Assembly (NCBI GenBank): GCA_964520425.1
Contig: CAZFMX010000045.1
Coordinates: 1 to 26,092 of the forward strand
Length of the DNA stretch: 26,092 bases
Reading direction: 5' to 3'
Source: JAFGFY01 sp964520425
GTDB taxonomy: Bacteria; Desulfobacterota; DSM-4660; Desulfatiglandales; HGW-15
The position numbers and the translations under genes were made by a program. Below the pieces are notes generated by a model. It made no database searches. It had not been told where the DNA came from and saw nothing but the letters and a program-made list of their open reading frames with translations. This document shows, one piece after another, positions 7,508 through 15,233 of the stretch (position 1 is its first letter; each line of letters begins with the position of its first letter).

Positions 7508-8350
7508 TCATTCTTCTGAAATGAACAGATTAGCCGGTTGGGTTTCTCTTAGTCCGCCGTATATTAATGAGATCTCGATGATGTAGGCCCCCTTATCAAT
7601 CGCTCCTTTCAGGTGAACGATCCTTTCTGTGGGACGACCGTTGGGACTGGTGGCAATTTGAGGTCTGCTTTTAAATAAGATCTCATCACCCTGTTTGACC
7701 ATATAGGAGAACTCTACGGGCAGGGTAGGGTCATTTGTGTTGGGATCATTCGCGGTATAGTCAACGAGGAGATCGAATGGCTGTCCCTGGGGAACAACGA
7801 CCGGGTCAGTGGATACTTCATGGATACTGATTGAAGGTGATGGTCTTCGACTCGCAGTCGATTGTTGTCTGAATTGATTCAAATCGTCAAGGAACCACTT
7901 TTCGTTGTCCAGCTTGACCCGAGTATAGAATTGATCAATCTTGTCCCCAAATTTTAGAGCGATCTTTTTGTTGGAAATGACCGTTAGGGTGCAGGGCCGA
8001 TCGAGCTTGTTTGATTTTCCCAAATACATGGCTCGATACCGCCCCGGTGCTACCCAGACGATATCCCCCATACTCACCATAGGCCAATAGGTATCGTAGC
8101 CAAACGCGTAATGTTTTCCTTTGTTCTCAATTGAAGGGTACATCCTGCCCCTGTCGATTCGTTGCGTGTAATACCCATCATGCCACAGCCCGTCGATGGG
8201 GCTTTTCTCGCCCGCGAGAACATTGTCCTTATGTAGTGGATCTTCCCTTAATGCCTTTTGAGCGTAATGTGTCTCACATGATGTCAAGCAACCAATAGAC
8301 ACGAGAACCACAACAAGAATCAAAAATCGATAAGTTTTGTTTCTATTCAT
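7508..8350 (-). CDS. Lipoprotein of unknown function
   Basis: A 280-residue protein begins at ATG 8350. Its N-terminus is a lipoprotein signal: a basic start (MNRNKTYR), a hydrophobic stretch, and the lipobox LTSC with Cys25 as the lipidation site, so it should be anchored to a membrane facing the periplasm. After a region rich in Tyr, Trp and Asp (DGLWHDGYYTQRIDRGRMYP) comes a strand-rich domain, and the last ~90 residues resemble an Ig-like/beta-sandwich fold. An upstream-extended frame to 8425 is rejected because it lacks the signal and overlaps the gene before it; AGAGGTG precedes the chosen start. It begins 13 bases after the stop of the exported 1027-aa protein, so the two are surely co-transcribed and may act together. 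I do not recognise the family. Confidence 0.85.
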   Translation of the reverse strand: MNRNKTYRFLILVVVLVSIGCLTSCETHYAQKALREDPLHKDNVLAGEKSPIDGLWHDGYYTQRIDRGRMYPSIENKGKHYAFGYDTYWPMVSMGDIVWVAPGRYRAMYLGKSNKLDRPCTLTVISNKKIALKFGDKIDQFYTRVKLDNEKWFLDDLNQFRQQSTASRRPSPSISIHEVSTDPVVVPQGQPFDLLVDYTANDPNTNDPTLPVEFSYMVKQGDEILFKSRPQIATSPNGRPTERIVHLKGAIDKGAYIIEISLIYGGLRETQPANLFISEE

Positions 8351-8363
8351 GGCGTTGACACCT

Positions 8364-11300
8364 CTAATTCTTTCCTGCTGGCCAATAGTCGTTGATCTCA
8401 TCCTCACCTTCAACCGTTGTATCACCCGTCTCCATACTCATGAGGCCATCTTCCGATATCCAAGAGTCTTGCTGTTTTTCCCGATCGGAAGGACCTCGTT
8501 GGGCAGACTGCAGATCAGACAATTTTGACATGCAGTTTTCTAACCGGTCAGGACCCCAAACCTGGGTGCATTCATCATAGCCCGTTAGTCGGACAATACC
8601 CGGTCCGGATATCTGATAGAGTATTGCGTCACTTTTCATATGAGGTCCTTTTTTCTTCACGCATTTGATGACACTATAAACCGACCCGCCTTTTTCCTCT
8701 CCCTCAAGTGATTCGTAATATGATTCTTTTGCCTCTGAAACACCCTTCGACGGATCTCCCGATTGTCCTGAGTAGGAACTTTTTCCTGAACGAGATATTC
8801 CTTCGGCACTCGTAACACCGGTTTCTATCAGTGTTGTTATGACAGGCGCCAGTTCGTCCAACATCTCCCCGCGTATTTCCGCTGACTTTTTTTCTCTCTC
8901 TCTTATATCCAATTCCCACTCAGGCACCGGGTTTTCCTCCACATATTTTTCAGCAACCCTGGCTTCCTCTAATACGCTCGGATCATCCGGTGTTAAAAAT
9001 TCATTCGAAACCTCGTCTTGCCGTTTTCTCGGTGCCTCTCTGTTTAACTGCTCGTGACCGGTTTCCTGCAGCCCGAAATTGGTTTTAGATTCACCGCCAA
9101 TCTGCCGGTCCCAAATTTCCTGTGAGGGTCCTACGGCGGCCAACAACGCGTCATTTGAAACCGTATCGTCAGTCCCCTTTACAGCTTGTTCATGGTCCTG
9201 TAGTGTTTTGCGTAAATCAGATAAAGTACGAAAATTTCCTTCCTTAAATTGAGTGACAGCCTCCAGGGCCTCTTGGGGATCAGCGCCTTGCGCGACCAGC
9301 CTGTCGTATAAACCTTGCGCCTGTTGTTCATGCGTTATTTCGGAGATGGCGACATCCATGTTATCTTTCAGAATGCTATCCTTGGCCGTGTCAATCTCAT
9401 GCACATTTTTGGCTGTATCCAAAACAAAATTTCCAGCACGATATAGTTGACTGCCAATGCCGGTGGCCACCTGTCCTATACGATCAACATAGCCATCATC
9501 AGGTTCAACCGTATATTCCTCCGGAGCTTCCGGTATATGAAAATCTAAACCGCGGTCGCGAAGCTCTTGCGCCATTTGTTCAGCCCTTTCCGGATAGCCG
9601 CTGCGTAAGGCGACCATAATGGCATGGGCCTCTTCCTTTGTTGCCCCTTGTTTACGCGCTTCCAGCCCTGCTGTCGTTGCGTAAGCTTGCTGTTGGGCCC
9701 GGTTCACCTCGTCCGCGCTCAACTGAGCATCACCATAATCACTGGATTTCTTGTCTAACTGCTTCGCGACCGAATAAATCTGACCAGCCGGGGTAAAATT
9801 AACGGCCGCGTTTTCCACTACTTCGGCGCCGGACTTTTTCCCCTCCATATAATCCACAACATCTTGTCCGGTGTTTAGAATATCACTTGCCGTCATAACC
9901 TCACCAACTGTCTCCAGCACGCCTCCACCTTTCGTTTCGGACCCGTCTATATCACCTACTTTCGAACCATCAATATCCCCGACTTTGGGATTATCTATAT
10001 CAGCTACCTTAGGTGCGTCAGGATCATTCACCTTCGGATTGTCAGGCTCTGAGACCTTAGCTGTATCCGCATCCGGGAGCTTTTTCGTACCGGGGCTTTT
10101 CCCAGGTCGTTTTCTCATCTCAGCCTTTAAATCATTCATGATCCTTTGGCTTTCTGGTGTTAACATACCCGTATTCGGATCTATCGGTAACTTGGCTTCA
10201 ACCTCCGCCATAAATCTTGCTTTTTCAGCAGGAGGCATATTCTCCATGATCTCTGCCGCGTCTCTAGCCGCGTTTTTACTATAGCCTCTCGGCGCATCCG
10301 AGGGTGTCAGCTTTTTTTGCCGCATCCACTCATCAACTTCCGCGTCCAAATTTGCCTTTTCCATGATACCTTCTGCCGCACTACGGGTGGCGTTACGATG
10401 AATATTTTCCTCGGTAGCGAAAGCTGCTTGGCGACGGGCATTAAAACTTTCTTGTGCGACTTGCATATCAGCTTCCGTCAATCTTTCATTTAGCCCTTTT
10501 CCCAGTATTTCTCGAGCCTTTTCGGGAGTAATATCCGGTTCTCGGATTGCGCCGTCTTTTGCCAAACCATGGGTGGGATTATCTGCATCCGATAAACCAT
10601 GATCAGCGCGGTATCTGGCATCCGCATCTCCAATGCGTGAATCATATTTCTGTTGTTGTGCCTGTTTTTGTATAAGTTTTCCTTCATCCAGTGAACCGCT
10701 CTCTATGTTTCCACGGCCCTGAATTTCTTCAATCTGGCTGTTTTTCTTATTACGAAAATCCTCCATCTCCTTAATATACTCTTTGGTTTCATGCTGCGAT
10801 ATGGGCCCTGCTTCGGGATTGCGCGATTTATATTCCCATTCAGCAGCAGCCCGTCGCTTATAGGCGTCATTATTTATTTCCGCAATGCGCTCAAATTCCG
10901 CCTGGCTTACCCCTTTTGGATCAGCCATAAAGTCCGTGTCGAGTTTATTGTGCCAATCCGCCCGATCCACAGACGTTATATTATTCTGCTGTAGCAACTC
11001 ATTCACTTGTTTGTCATAATTTGCCTGCATATCTGCGATTTGTTGACTGGACTCTACTTTCGTTATGTAATCCGAATCCGTTCCCGGTTGCGAGCGAATG
11101 GTTTTTGATTTTTGAACCTCAAATTCGGCTCCGACAGATTTGGCTGCTTTTTCAGCGAATTCATAATTCATCTCTTTAAAACGTCTCTGCGCAGACTGAT
11201 ATTGAGCATCCGGAATTTGCTTGGCGATACGTGCCTTATTGATCGCGTCATTGTTCGCGAACAACAGAGCTTCTTGTCGTGTTGTGGCTTTGCCCGCAGC

Positions 11301-11447
11301 CATAGCCCGCAGCGCTTCATGAACTTCCGGAGAAAGCCGTTGAGGGCCCTCCGCGAAGGATGGGATCGTTGCCGCGACGGCAAAGATAAGTATTATGAAT
11401 AACTTAAAAACGAAAGATACTGGATTCTTTCTGAGGGCACCGTTCAT
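8364..11447 (-). CDS. Large exported helical protein with octapeptide repeat, unknown function
   Basis: A 1027-residue protein starting at ATG 11447 with GAGGAGG eight bases upstream; the frame stays open to 11489 but the signal peptide and ribosome site fix this start. Residues 1-32 form a Sec signal peptide, with probable cleavage after the SFA of IPSFAEG. The mature protein is highly charged, rich in Ala, Glu, Gln and Lys, and mostly helical or coiled-coil with no membrane segment. An acidic repeat of D-x-x-x-K-V-x-D type spans about residues 458-507. The C-terminal ~150 residues hold three Cys (around IKCVKKK, DECTQVW, ENCMSKL) that could form disulfides. A short segment NFTPAGQIYSVAKQLDKKS may be a conserved core. 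No catalytic motif is visible. With its lipoprotein partner it forms a unit bracketed by direct repeats. Confidence 0.8.
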   Translation of the reverse strand: MNGALRKNPVSFVFKLFIILIFAVAATIPSFAEGPQRLSPEVHEALRAMAAGKATTRQEALLFANNDAINKARIAKQIPDAQYQSAQRRFKEMNYEFAEKAAKSVGAEFEVQKSKTIRSQPGTDSDYITKVESSQQIADMQANYDKQVNELLQQNNITSVDRADWHNKLDTDFMADPKGVSQAEFERIAEINNDAYKRRAAAEWEYKSRNPEAGPISQHETKEYIKEMEDFRNKKNSQIEEIQGRGNIESGSLDEGKLIQKQAQQQKYDSRIGDADARYRADHGLSDADNPTHGLAKDGAIREPDITPEKAREILGKGLNERLTEADMQVAQESFNARRQAAFATEENIHRNATRSAAEGIMEKANLDAEVDEWMRQKKLTPSDAPRGYSKNAARDAAEIMENMPPAEKARFMAEVEAKLPIDPNTGMLTPESQRIMNDLKAEMRKRPGKSPGTKKLPDADTAKVSEPDNPKVNDPDAPKVADIDNPKVGDIDGSKVGDIDGSETKGGGVLETVGEVMTASDILNTGQDVVDYMEGKKSGAEVVENAAVNFTPAGQIYSVAKQLDKKSSDYGDAQLSADEVNRAQQQAYATTAGLEARKQGATKEEAHAIMVALRSGYPERAEQMAQELRDRGLDFHIPEAPEEYTVEPDDGYVDRIGQVATGIGSQLYRAGNFVLDTAKNVHEIDTAKDSILKDNMDVAISEITHEQQAQGLYDRLVAQGADPQEALEAVTQFKEGNFRTLSDLRKTLQDHEQAVKGTDDTVSNDALLAAVGPSQEIWDRQIGGESKTNFGLQETGHEQLNREAPRKRQDEVSNEFLTPDDPSVLEEARVAEKYVEENPVPEWELDIREREKKSAEIRGEMLDELAPVITTLIETGVTSAEGISRSGKSSYSGQSGDPSKGVSEAKESYYESLEGEEKGGSVYSVIKCVKKKGPHMKSDAILYQISGPGIVRLTGYDECTQVWGPDRLENCMSKLSDLQSAQRGPSDREKQQDSWISEDGLMSMETGDTTVEGEDEINDYWPAGKN
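9928..10075 (-). repeat. In-frame 24-nt repeat coding for an acidic octapeptide
   Basis: About six 24-bp units encode variants of D-x-(P/S)-K-V-x-D-(P/I): TAKVSEPD, NPKVNDPD, APKVADID, NPKVGDID, SKVGDIDG. It lies at about residues 458-507 of the exported protein, between a helical N-terminal half and the central domain, and probably forms an extended acidic linker. The last two units are most alike, suggesting recent expansion. Confidence 0.8.
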
Positions 11448-11510
11448 AGCGAATACCTCCTCTATTTTGGTTTGAAAGATCCCTCTCACTTCAACACATC
11501 ATTACACATT

Positions 11511-11647
11511 GGTTCCGGAGCAACTTGTAAACCGGGAAGGCGGTTTTGGATCAACTTACCTATATTGATCAAAACTCATAAATTTATCAGATACAACTAA
11601 CGGATTCACAGAAGAAGTTTTGACACCGAGAACCCGGGTCACATCAG
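11511..11647. repeat. 137-bp dispersed repeat, copy B
   Basis: Same orientation as copy A at 7251-7387 and alignable without gaps. It lies just upstream of the exported-protein start and downstream of the Xre gene stop, so copies A and B bracket the two-gene unit. Confidence 0.85.
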
Positions 11648-11696
11648 TATGAATGGGATCAGCTGCAGCTTTTAGCTGTCGGCTGAAAGAGAAATG

Positions 11697-11957
11697 TTAT
11701 GCTGCGGCTTCGTTCGGCAATTCCCAACCAGGAAAAACAAGAACACCCGGGTAGACCTTTAGGGCTCGAGCCAGAATTTTAGCACGCTCAACCCCGAGAC
11801 GAACACGATCATTCTCGATTGCTGAAATGGTTGTCTGAGGAAACCCTGTTAGGGTTGAAAGTTGATTTTGACTCAATTCCTGTAATTCACGGATTATTCT
11901 TACAGATTCTCCAACCGTCACCGTAATGCTTTGTTTTGCAGGATGGTATTCATTCAT
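11697..11957 (-). CDS. Xre-family DNA-binding protein, antitoxin-like, without a partner
   Basis: An 86-residue protein with one helix-turn-helix domain of Cro/C1 type: helix 2 and recognition helix in LSQNQLSTLTGFPQTTISAIENDRV (about residues 35-59), followed by LGVERAKILARALKVYPGVLVFPGW. The start at ATG 11957 follows GAGGAGG; an upstream extension in frame is not needed. Proteins of this size and shape are usually antitoxins of RelE/HigB-type modules or small repressors. No toxin gene lies on either side: the upstream 400 bp are non-coding and repeat copy B follows. It is therefore an orphan regulator or the remains of a module. A palindrome 70 bp upstream may be its operator. Confidence 0.9.
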   Translation of the reverse strand: MNEYHPAKQSITVTVGESVRIIRELQELSQNQLSTLTGFPQTTISAIENDRVRLGVERAKILARALKVYPGVLVFPGWELPNEAAA

Positions 11958-12027
11958 TTTATGACCTCCTCTGATAGTCATGAGCGGTTATCGAGGCGAT
12001 CTGTGAAAGGTCGTTTTTTTCTTGCTT

Positions 12028-12048
12028 ATTTGAAATCTATATTCAAAT
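12028..12048. promoter_or_regulatory. Palindrome upstream of the Xre gene, possible operator
   Basis: ATTTGAA at 12028-12034 and TTCAAAT at 12042-12048 form a perfect 7-bp dyad with a 7-base spacer. It lies 70 bp before the Xre start. On the minus strand a TTGTCA hexamer (12049-12054) abuts it, so it would sit between -35 and -10 of a possible promoter, a usual place for autorepression. Confidence 0.5.
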
Positions 12049-12131
12049 TGACAAGGAAAGAAAAGAAAAAAGTGATAATTGAAATTCTTTAAAATATGGT
12101 TTAGTCCGAAAAAGCGGGGGTCCAAAACAAT

Positions 12132-12156
12132 CTGCGATCACTGCTCATGATCGCAG
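12132..12156. repeat. Hairpin CTGCGATCA / TGATCGCAG
   Basis: A perfect 9-bp inverted repeat with a 7-base loop lies in the non-coding stretch 11958-12382. Flanking AAAAC on the left and GTTTT on the right can extend the pairing with a bulge. It could end transcription of the sigma-factor operon or of the Xre leader, but neither side has a clear T tract. Confidence 0.4.
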
Positions 12157-12237
12157 GTTTTACCAAGCCTTTGATAGGAGAATAATGTACCAGAGGAATC
12201 AGGCCTATTGAAATCTGCCATATACACGTAGAAAGGC

Positions 12238-12298
12238 GGACGACCTGAAAAAAAAGTCCATTTCTGAAGATTGTGAATAATTATTGTTCAGGTCGTCC
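12238..12298. repeat. 12-bp inverted repeat with 37-bp interior
   Basis: GGACGACCTGAA at 12238-12249 and TTCAGGTCGTCC at 12287-12298 are exact reverse complements. The interior contains an A run and the self-complementary AATAATTATT. It lies 85 bp downstream of the leftward sigma-factor operon. It may be a long-loop terminator or a tiny inverted-repeat element. Confidence 0.5.
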
Positions 12299-12382
12299 CT
12301 CTGTAGTCTCTGTACTTTTTTCTGAGAAAGGCTGTTTAGTTCCAGCTACCTATCGTAGTAGCTCCTGCGGCGTATGTTCCTC

Positions 12383-12757
12383 TTACATCAGCTTCTTCGC
12401 CAGCAGCGATACCTGCAACTCCAGTCGCTTCACTTCCCGTATGGTGGAAAGGTGATTCAATTCCATCCAATACCAGAGTCGGCCCACGACAACCGCAGTT
12501 AAAGAAAAGAGACCGATTGCCAGCCAGTCGAGCTTCGAGGCTAACTCTTCGATTGAAAAGAAGTTGATGGCGCTATGGATTAATACAACGATAAAAACCA
12601 CAATCATGATAATAACTGTGATCCTTATAAATCCCAATTTTCCCCTGAAACTCTCGGCTATGAGGTCAAACAACCCAAGCTCCTTACCATAGTTTTCCAT
12701 CACTTCTTGATCTTCAGAGCTCAATGCTTCCAAGATTTTGTCATCGATATCATTCAT
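12383..12757 (-). CDS. Small two-pass membrane protein coupled to the ECF sigma factor (putative anti-sigma)
   Basis: A 124-residue protein: a soluble N-terminal segment (residues 1-42, MNDIDDKILEALSSEDQEVM...), a membrane helix at about 43-66 (ITVIIMIVVFIVVLIHSAI), a second at about 77-97 (LAIGLFSLTAVVVGRLWYW), and a C-terminal heptad-like helix (STIREVKRLELQVSLLAKKL). Its start overlaps the sigma-factor stop by 8 bases (ATGAATGA), so translation is coupled. Proteins of this layout after ECF sigma genes (I think the family named DUF6768) are presumed to regulate the sigma factor; a classical zinc anti-sigma motif HxxxCxxC is absent. The anti-sigma role is inferred from position only. Confidence 0.75.
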   Translation of the reverse strand: MNDIDDKILEALSSEDQEVMENYGKELGLFDLIAESFRGKLGFIRITVIIMIVVFIVVLIHSAINFFSIEELASKLDWLAIGLFSLTAVVVGRLWYWMELNHLSTIREVKRLELQVSLLAKKLM

Positions 12758-13295
12758 GATCTTTTCCTCCCAGCAATTGTCGCAAATGATTGCGAGCAGA
12801 ATATAACCTTGATTTCACCGTCCCTTCCGGAACGCCTGTAATTCGAGAAACCTCTTTTAAATTAAAACCATGCAGGTAATGTAAATGAACGACCTGGTAG
12901 CTGTCGCTATCCAGATTGCGCAATGCCTTTTGAATATCGAGTGATTCTGTTGTCTTGTCTTCATCCAAGGTTTGATTCGCCGGTGCAGCAAAATCGTCGT
13001 TTCTTCTGCTTCTCATCTCACACCGAAGATAATCCACACCGCGTCGATGCAGGATTTGATAAAGCCATCTCGGAAACGCACCCGGATCTTTGAGCTTTCG
13101 TATGCCTTTGGTGACCTTCAGAAATGTATCCTGCACCACATCCTTCGCTGCTTCTTCGTCCCGAATCTGGCGGGAGGTATAACGAAGCAGCTTGGGATGC
13201 CATTCCTTCACCAACAGATTCATAGCACGCACATCCCCGCTCCGTGCCTTAAGAACCAGCCATTCCGTCAGAATCTGTTCGCTGTTTCTTTTCAT
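12750..13295 (-). CDS. ECF-type RNA polymerase sigma factor
   Basis: A 181-residue sigma-70-family protein with only regions 2 and 4, as in ECF factors. Region 2 covers about residues 20-92 (LLVKEWHPKLLRYTSRQI, AAKDVVQDTFLKVTKGI, FPRWLYQILHRRGVDYLR). Region 4 covers about 123-175 (SYQVVHLHYLHGFNLKEVSRITGVPEGTVKSRL), including the helix-turn-helix that reads the -35 element. It should direct RNA polymerase to a small regulon in response to a signal passed by the coupled membrane protein. The ATG at 13295 lacks an obvious ribosome site. I could not identify a self-like ECF promoter in the upstream 250 bp with confidence. Confidence 0.93.
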   Translation of the reverse strand: MKRNSEQILTEWLVLKARSGDVRAMNLLVKEWHPKLLRYTSRQIRDEEAAKDVVQDTFLKVTKGIRKLKDPGAFPRWLYQILHRRGVDYLRCEMRSRRNDDFAAPANQTLDEDKTTESLDIQKALRNLDSDSYQVVHLHYLHGFNLKEVSRITGVPEGTVKSRLYSARNHLRQLLGGKDHE

Positions 13296-13482
13296 GATAT
13301 CTATAGGTCGTCAGAACTTGTCCAATGGTTCACCACAAAACATACCCGACAACAAAAATAGGCTGAAAATACCCGTCATAGCAAGATGTTATGGCTTTTT
13401 GACTATTTAAATCACCGAGACCTGGAAACGTGGAAAAAGAGGGCTCCTCACTCTCTCTTCCTCTATCCCGTCTGTCATTCAG

Positions 13483-13519
13483 TTTATGTAAATTAAAAAT
13501 TTTTTACGATTTACATAAA
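13483..13519. promoter_or_regulatory. 11-bp inverted repeat just upstream of the Xre/membrane-protein promoter
   Basis: TTTATGTAAAT at 13483-13493 and ATTTACATAAA at 13509-13519 are exact reverse complements with a 15-base spacer. The right arm ends 7 bp before the -35 hexamer. This is a natural place for an operator bound by the regulator encoded next to it. Confidence 0.65.
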
Positions 13520-13526
13520 AAAATTG

Positions 13527-13554
13527 TTGACAATCTAAAAATTCTTTGTATGAT
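13527..13554 (+). promoter_or_regulatory. Sigma-70 promoter giving a probably leaderless transcript
   Basis: A perfect -35 TTGACA (13527-13532), a 16-bp spacer and -10 TATGAT (13549-13554). The expected start point, about 7-8 bases on, coincides with the ATG at 13562, and no ribosome site precedes that codon. Confidence 0.8.
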
Positions 13555-13561
13555 ACGGCAC

Positions 13562-13774
13562 ATGGCTATAGAAATCAGATTAGATGTCATGATGGCAAAA
13601 AGGAAAATGTCCCTGACGGAACTATCCGAGAAGATCGGCATTTCAATTACAAACCTTTCCCTGCTCAAAACAGGCAAGGTTAAAGGAATCCGCTTCAGCA
13701 CACTTGACGCCATCTGCCGCGAACTCGAGTGTGAGTCCGGGGACATTCTGGAGTATATCCCTGATTTTGTTTGA
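13562..13774 (+). CDS. Small Xre/YozG-like transcriptional regulator
   Basis: A 70-residue helix-turn-helix protein of the compact Cro/C1 type: VMMAKRKMSLTELSEKIGISITNLSLLKTGKVKGIRFSTLDAICRELECESGDIL. The recognition helix is about ISITNLSLLKTGK, and the end CRELECESGDILEYIP is the hallmark of this subfamily. The open frame extends far upstream, but ATG 13562 matches family starts and the promoter position; an in-frame ATG at 13550 lies inside the -10 box and cannot be used. Regulators of this kind are typically paired with a small polytopic membrane protein, as here, the next gene starting 37 bases on. It probably represses its own promoter through the adjacent inverted repeat (inference). 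Confidence 0.92.
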   Translation: MAIEIRLDVMMAKRKMSLTELSEKIGISITNLSLLKTGKVKGIRFSTLDAICRELECESGDILEYIPDFV

Positions 13775-13811
13775 CATTTTTGCGGTAAGACCTGTTTCAG
13801 GAGGGATCTAC

Positions 13812-14438
13812 ATGATTGAATCGAGTACGGACATTTCGCCACAATCTATCCGGGATTCGCACTTTAAAATCGCTGGATGGCTTTCTATTTGTCTGGGAAT
13901 CCTCGAGATACCCTTGTTTATCTCATCGCTTGTTTTCCGCAGCGATCCATCATTCTTAAAACCCTTGTTTTTGTTTTTGATATTTACTCCTCTCATTTTC
14001 TTTAGATGGATTGGCACAGTTTATGTTCTTATCCAGTTCAGACGCCTTCTGAATGAGCGATATGATTTTTATAAAGCAGACGTGATCATCACACTCCAGA
14101 TCATAGTCTTTATCATTATAGGCGTAAAAGACATTTTGATGGCGTATATCGAAGCCCTGTTTCCTATTTCGGACACACTTGGTCTTGTATTATACATATT
14201 TTCTCTTCTTGTAGGTGGGGCTGTCGGAATATTCCTGGGGGCGCGTCTTCTCGCGATACGTGAAGATCCCTATGGATCACTTCGCACATGGGCAATCCTT
14301 ACAATAATCGCCTCTTCCTGCTTCGTATCAATCATTTTAACACCAATCGGCCTCGCCCTGTACTTATTGAATGGCATCATTTTAGGGATTATTTTTTTGA
14401 AGGCAGCCGAAGCTGAACCACAGGTGGACTTTGTGTAA
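13812..14438 (+). CDS. Polytopic membrane protein paired with the Xre regulator
   Basis: A 208-residue protein starting at ATG 13812 after AGGAGGG. About six hydrophobic segments are seen (about residues 20-42, 49-75, 92-115, 122-142, 158-178 and 180-198), so it is an inner-membrane protein. A conserved-looking loop with charged residues, FRRLLNERYDFYKADVI, lies after segment two. It is in one unit with the Xre regulator (37-bp gap). Known HTH/membrane-protein pairs of this shape often involve DUF2975 proteins; this one is longer and I cannot assign it to that family. It ends 33 bp from the convergent trpA gene. Confidence 0.8.
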   Translation: MIESSTDISPQSIRDSHFKIAGWLSICLGILEIPLFISSLVFRSDPSFLKPLFLFLIFTPLIFFRWIGTVYVLIQFRRLLNERYDFYKADVIITLQIIVFIIIGVKDILMAYIEALFPISDTLGLVLYIFSLLVGGAVGIFLGARLLAIREDPYGSLRTWAILTIIASSCFVSIILTPIGLALYLLNGIILGIIFLKAAEAEPQVDFV

Positions 14439-14471
14439 GAAGAGTTTTGGAAATCTGAGATATCCTGCGGC

Positions 14472-15233
14472 TTAACGCAAGTTGCGAATAAACTCCTCCA
14501 CCGCACCGACCCCCTCACTCTCCACCAGCCTGATCATCTGGGTCCCGATGACCGCGATATCCGCCTTTCCTCGCAAATAATCGATATCCGCCTTTTCCTT
14601 CACCCCAAAACCAAGGGCAAGGGGTAAAGAGGTCGCCCTGCGGCATCTGGCGAGGTATTCGGTCAATTCCCTGGAAAAGTCCGTGTCCGCGCCCGTAACC
14701 CCTTTTCGGGCGACACAGTAGACAAATCCCCGGGCCAGAGAAGCGATATACGCCATTCGGGCATCGGATGAGGTCGGGGAAAGAATGAATATGGGGGAAA
14801 GATCCTGGTCTTGCATAGCTTTCAGGTATTCCTCCCCCTCTTCCGGAGGAAGATCCGGAACAATCGTACCCCGCAGATTCCTTTTGGATAATTCCACGAT
14901 AAAGCGTTTTACTCCATATTTGAAAAGGATATTGTAGTAAGTCATTATAAGAAAAGGGATATCAAAAGCATTGGCAACCTCTTGAGCGAAATCGAGACAC
15001 GCCTGAACGGTGACCCCCTTCTGCAGGGCCGTTTGATTGGCACGAAGAATTACCGGGCCGTCGGCAATGGGTTCGGAAAAGGGAATCTGCAATTCCATCA
15101 GATCCACCCCTCCCTTGACCATGGCTTCAATGATCTTGAAGCACTCCTCAAACGAGGGATAACCCAGGACGATATGGCTCATGACCAGGATATCCTGTTC
15201 CTTCAATCTCTCACGTAAATACGACTCAAGCAC
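14472..15233 (-). CDS. trpA: Tryptophan synthase alpha chain
   Basis: A 253-residue TrpA that cleaves indole-3-glycerol phosphate to indole and glyceraldehyde-3-phosphate and passes indole to TrpB. The catalytic Glu and Asp are in MELQIPFSEPIADGP. Other family marks are GVTGA (flexible loop 6), LGFGV and VIGTQMIR at the phosphate site. Some positions are unusual, for example IGTQM where many homologues have SGSA. The start is GTG 15233, with GGAGGAA upstream, inside the end of trpB (8-bp overlap, coupled). Longer in-frame extensions would run deep into trpB and are rejected. Last gene of the trp operon. Confidence 0.96.
   Translation of the reverse strand: MLESYLRERLKEQDILVMSHIVLGYPSFEECFKIIEAMVKGGVDLMELQIPFSEPIADGPVILRANQTALQKGVTVQACLDFAQEVANAFDIPFLIMTYYNILFKYGVKRFIVELSKRNLRGTIVPDLPPEEGEEYLKAMQDQDLSPIFILSPTSSDARMAYIASLARGFVYCVARKGVTGADTDFSRELTEYLARCRRATSLPLALGFGVKEKADIDYLRGKADIAVIGTQMIRLVESEGVGAVEEFIRNLR

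Noticed and set aside
9871..10284. 137-codon rightward frame with Ser/Pro-rich repeats
   Set aside because: Antisense image of the octapeptide repeat of the exported protein.
13018..13410. Frames opposite and overlapping the sigma-factor gene
   Set aside because: Shadows of a well-supported ECF sigma factor.
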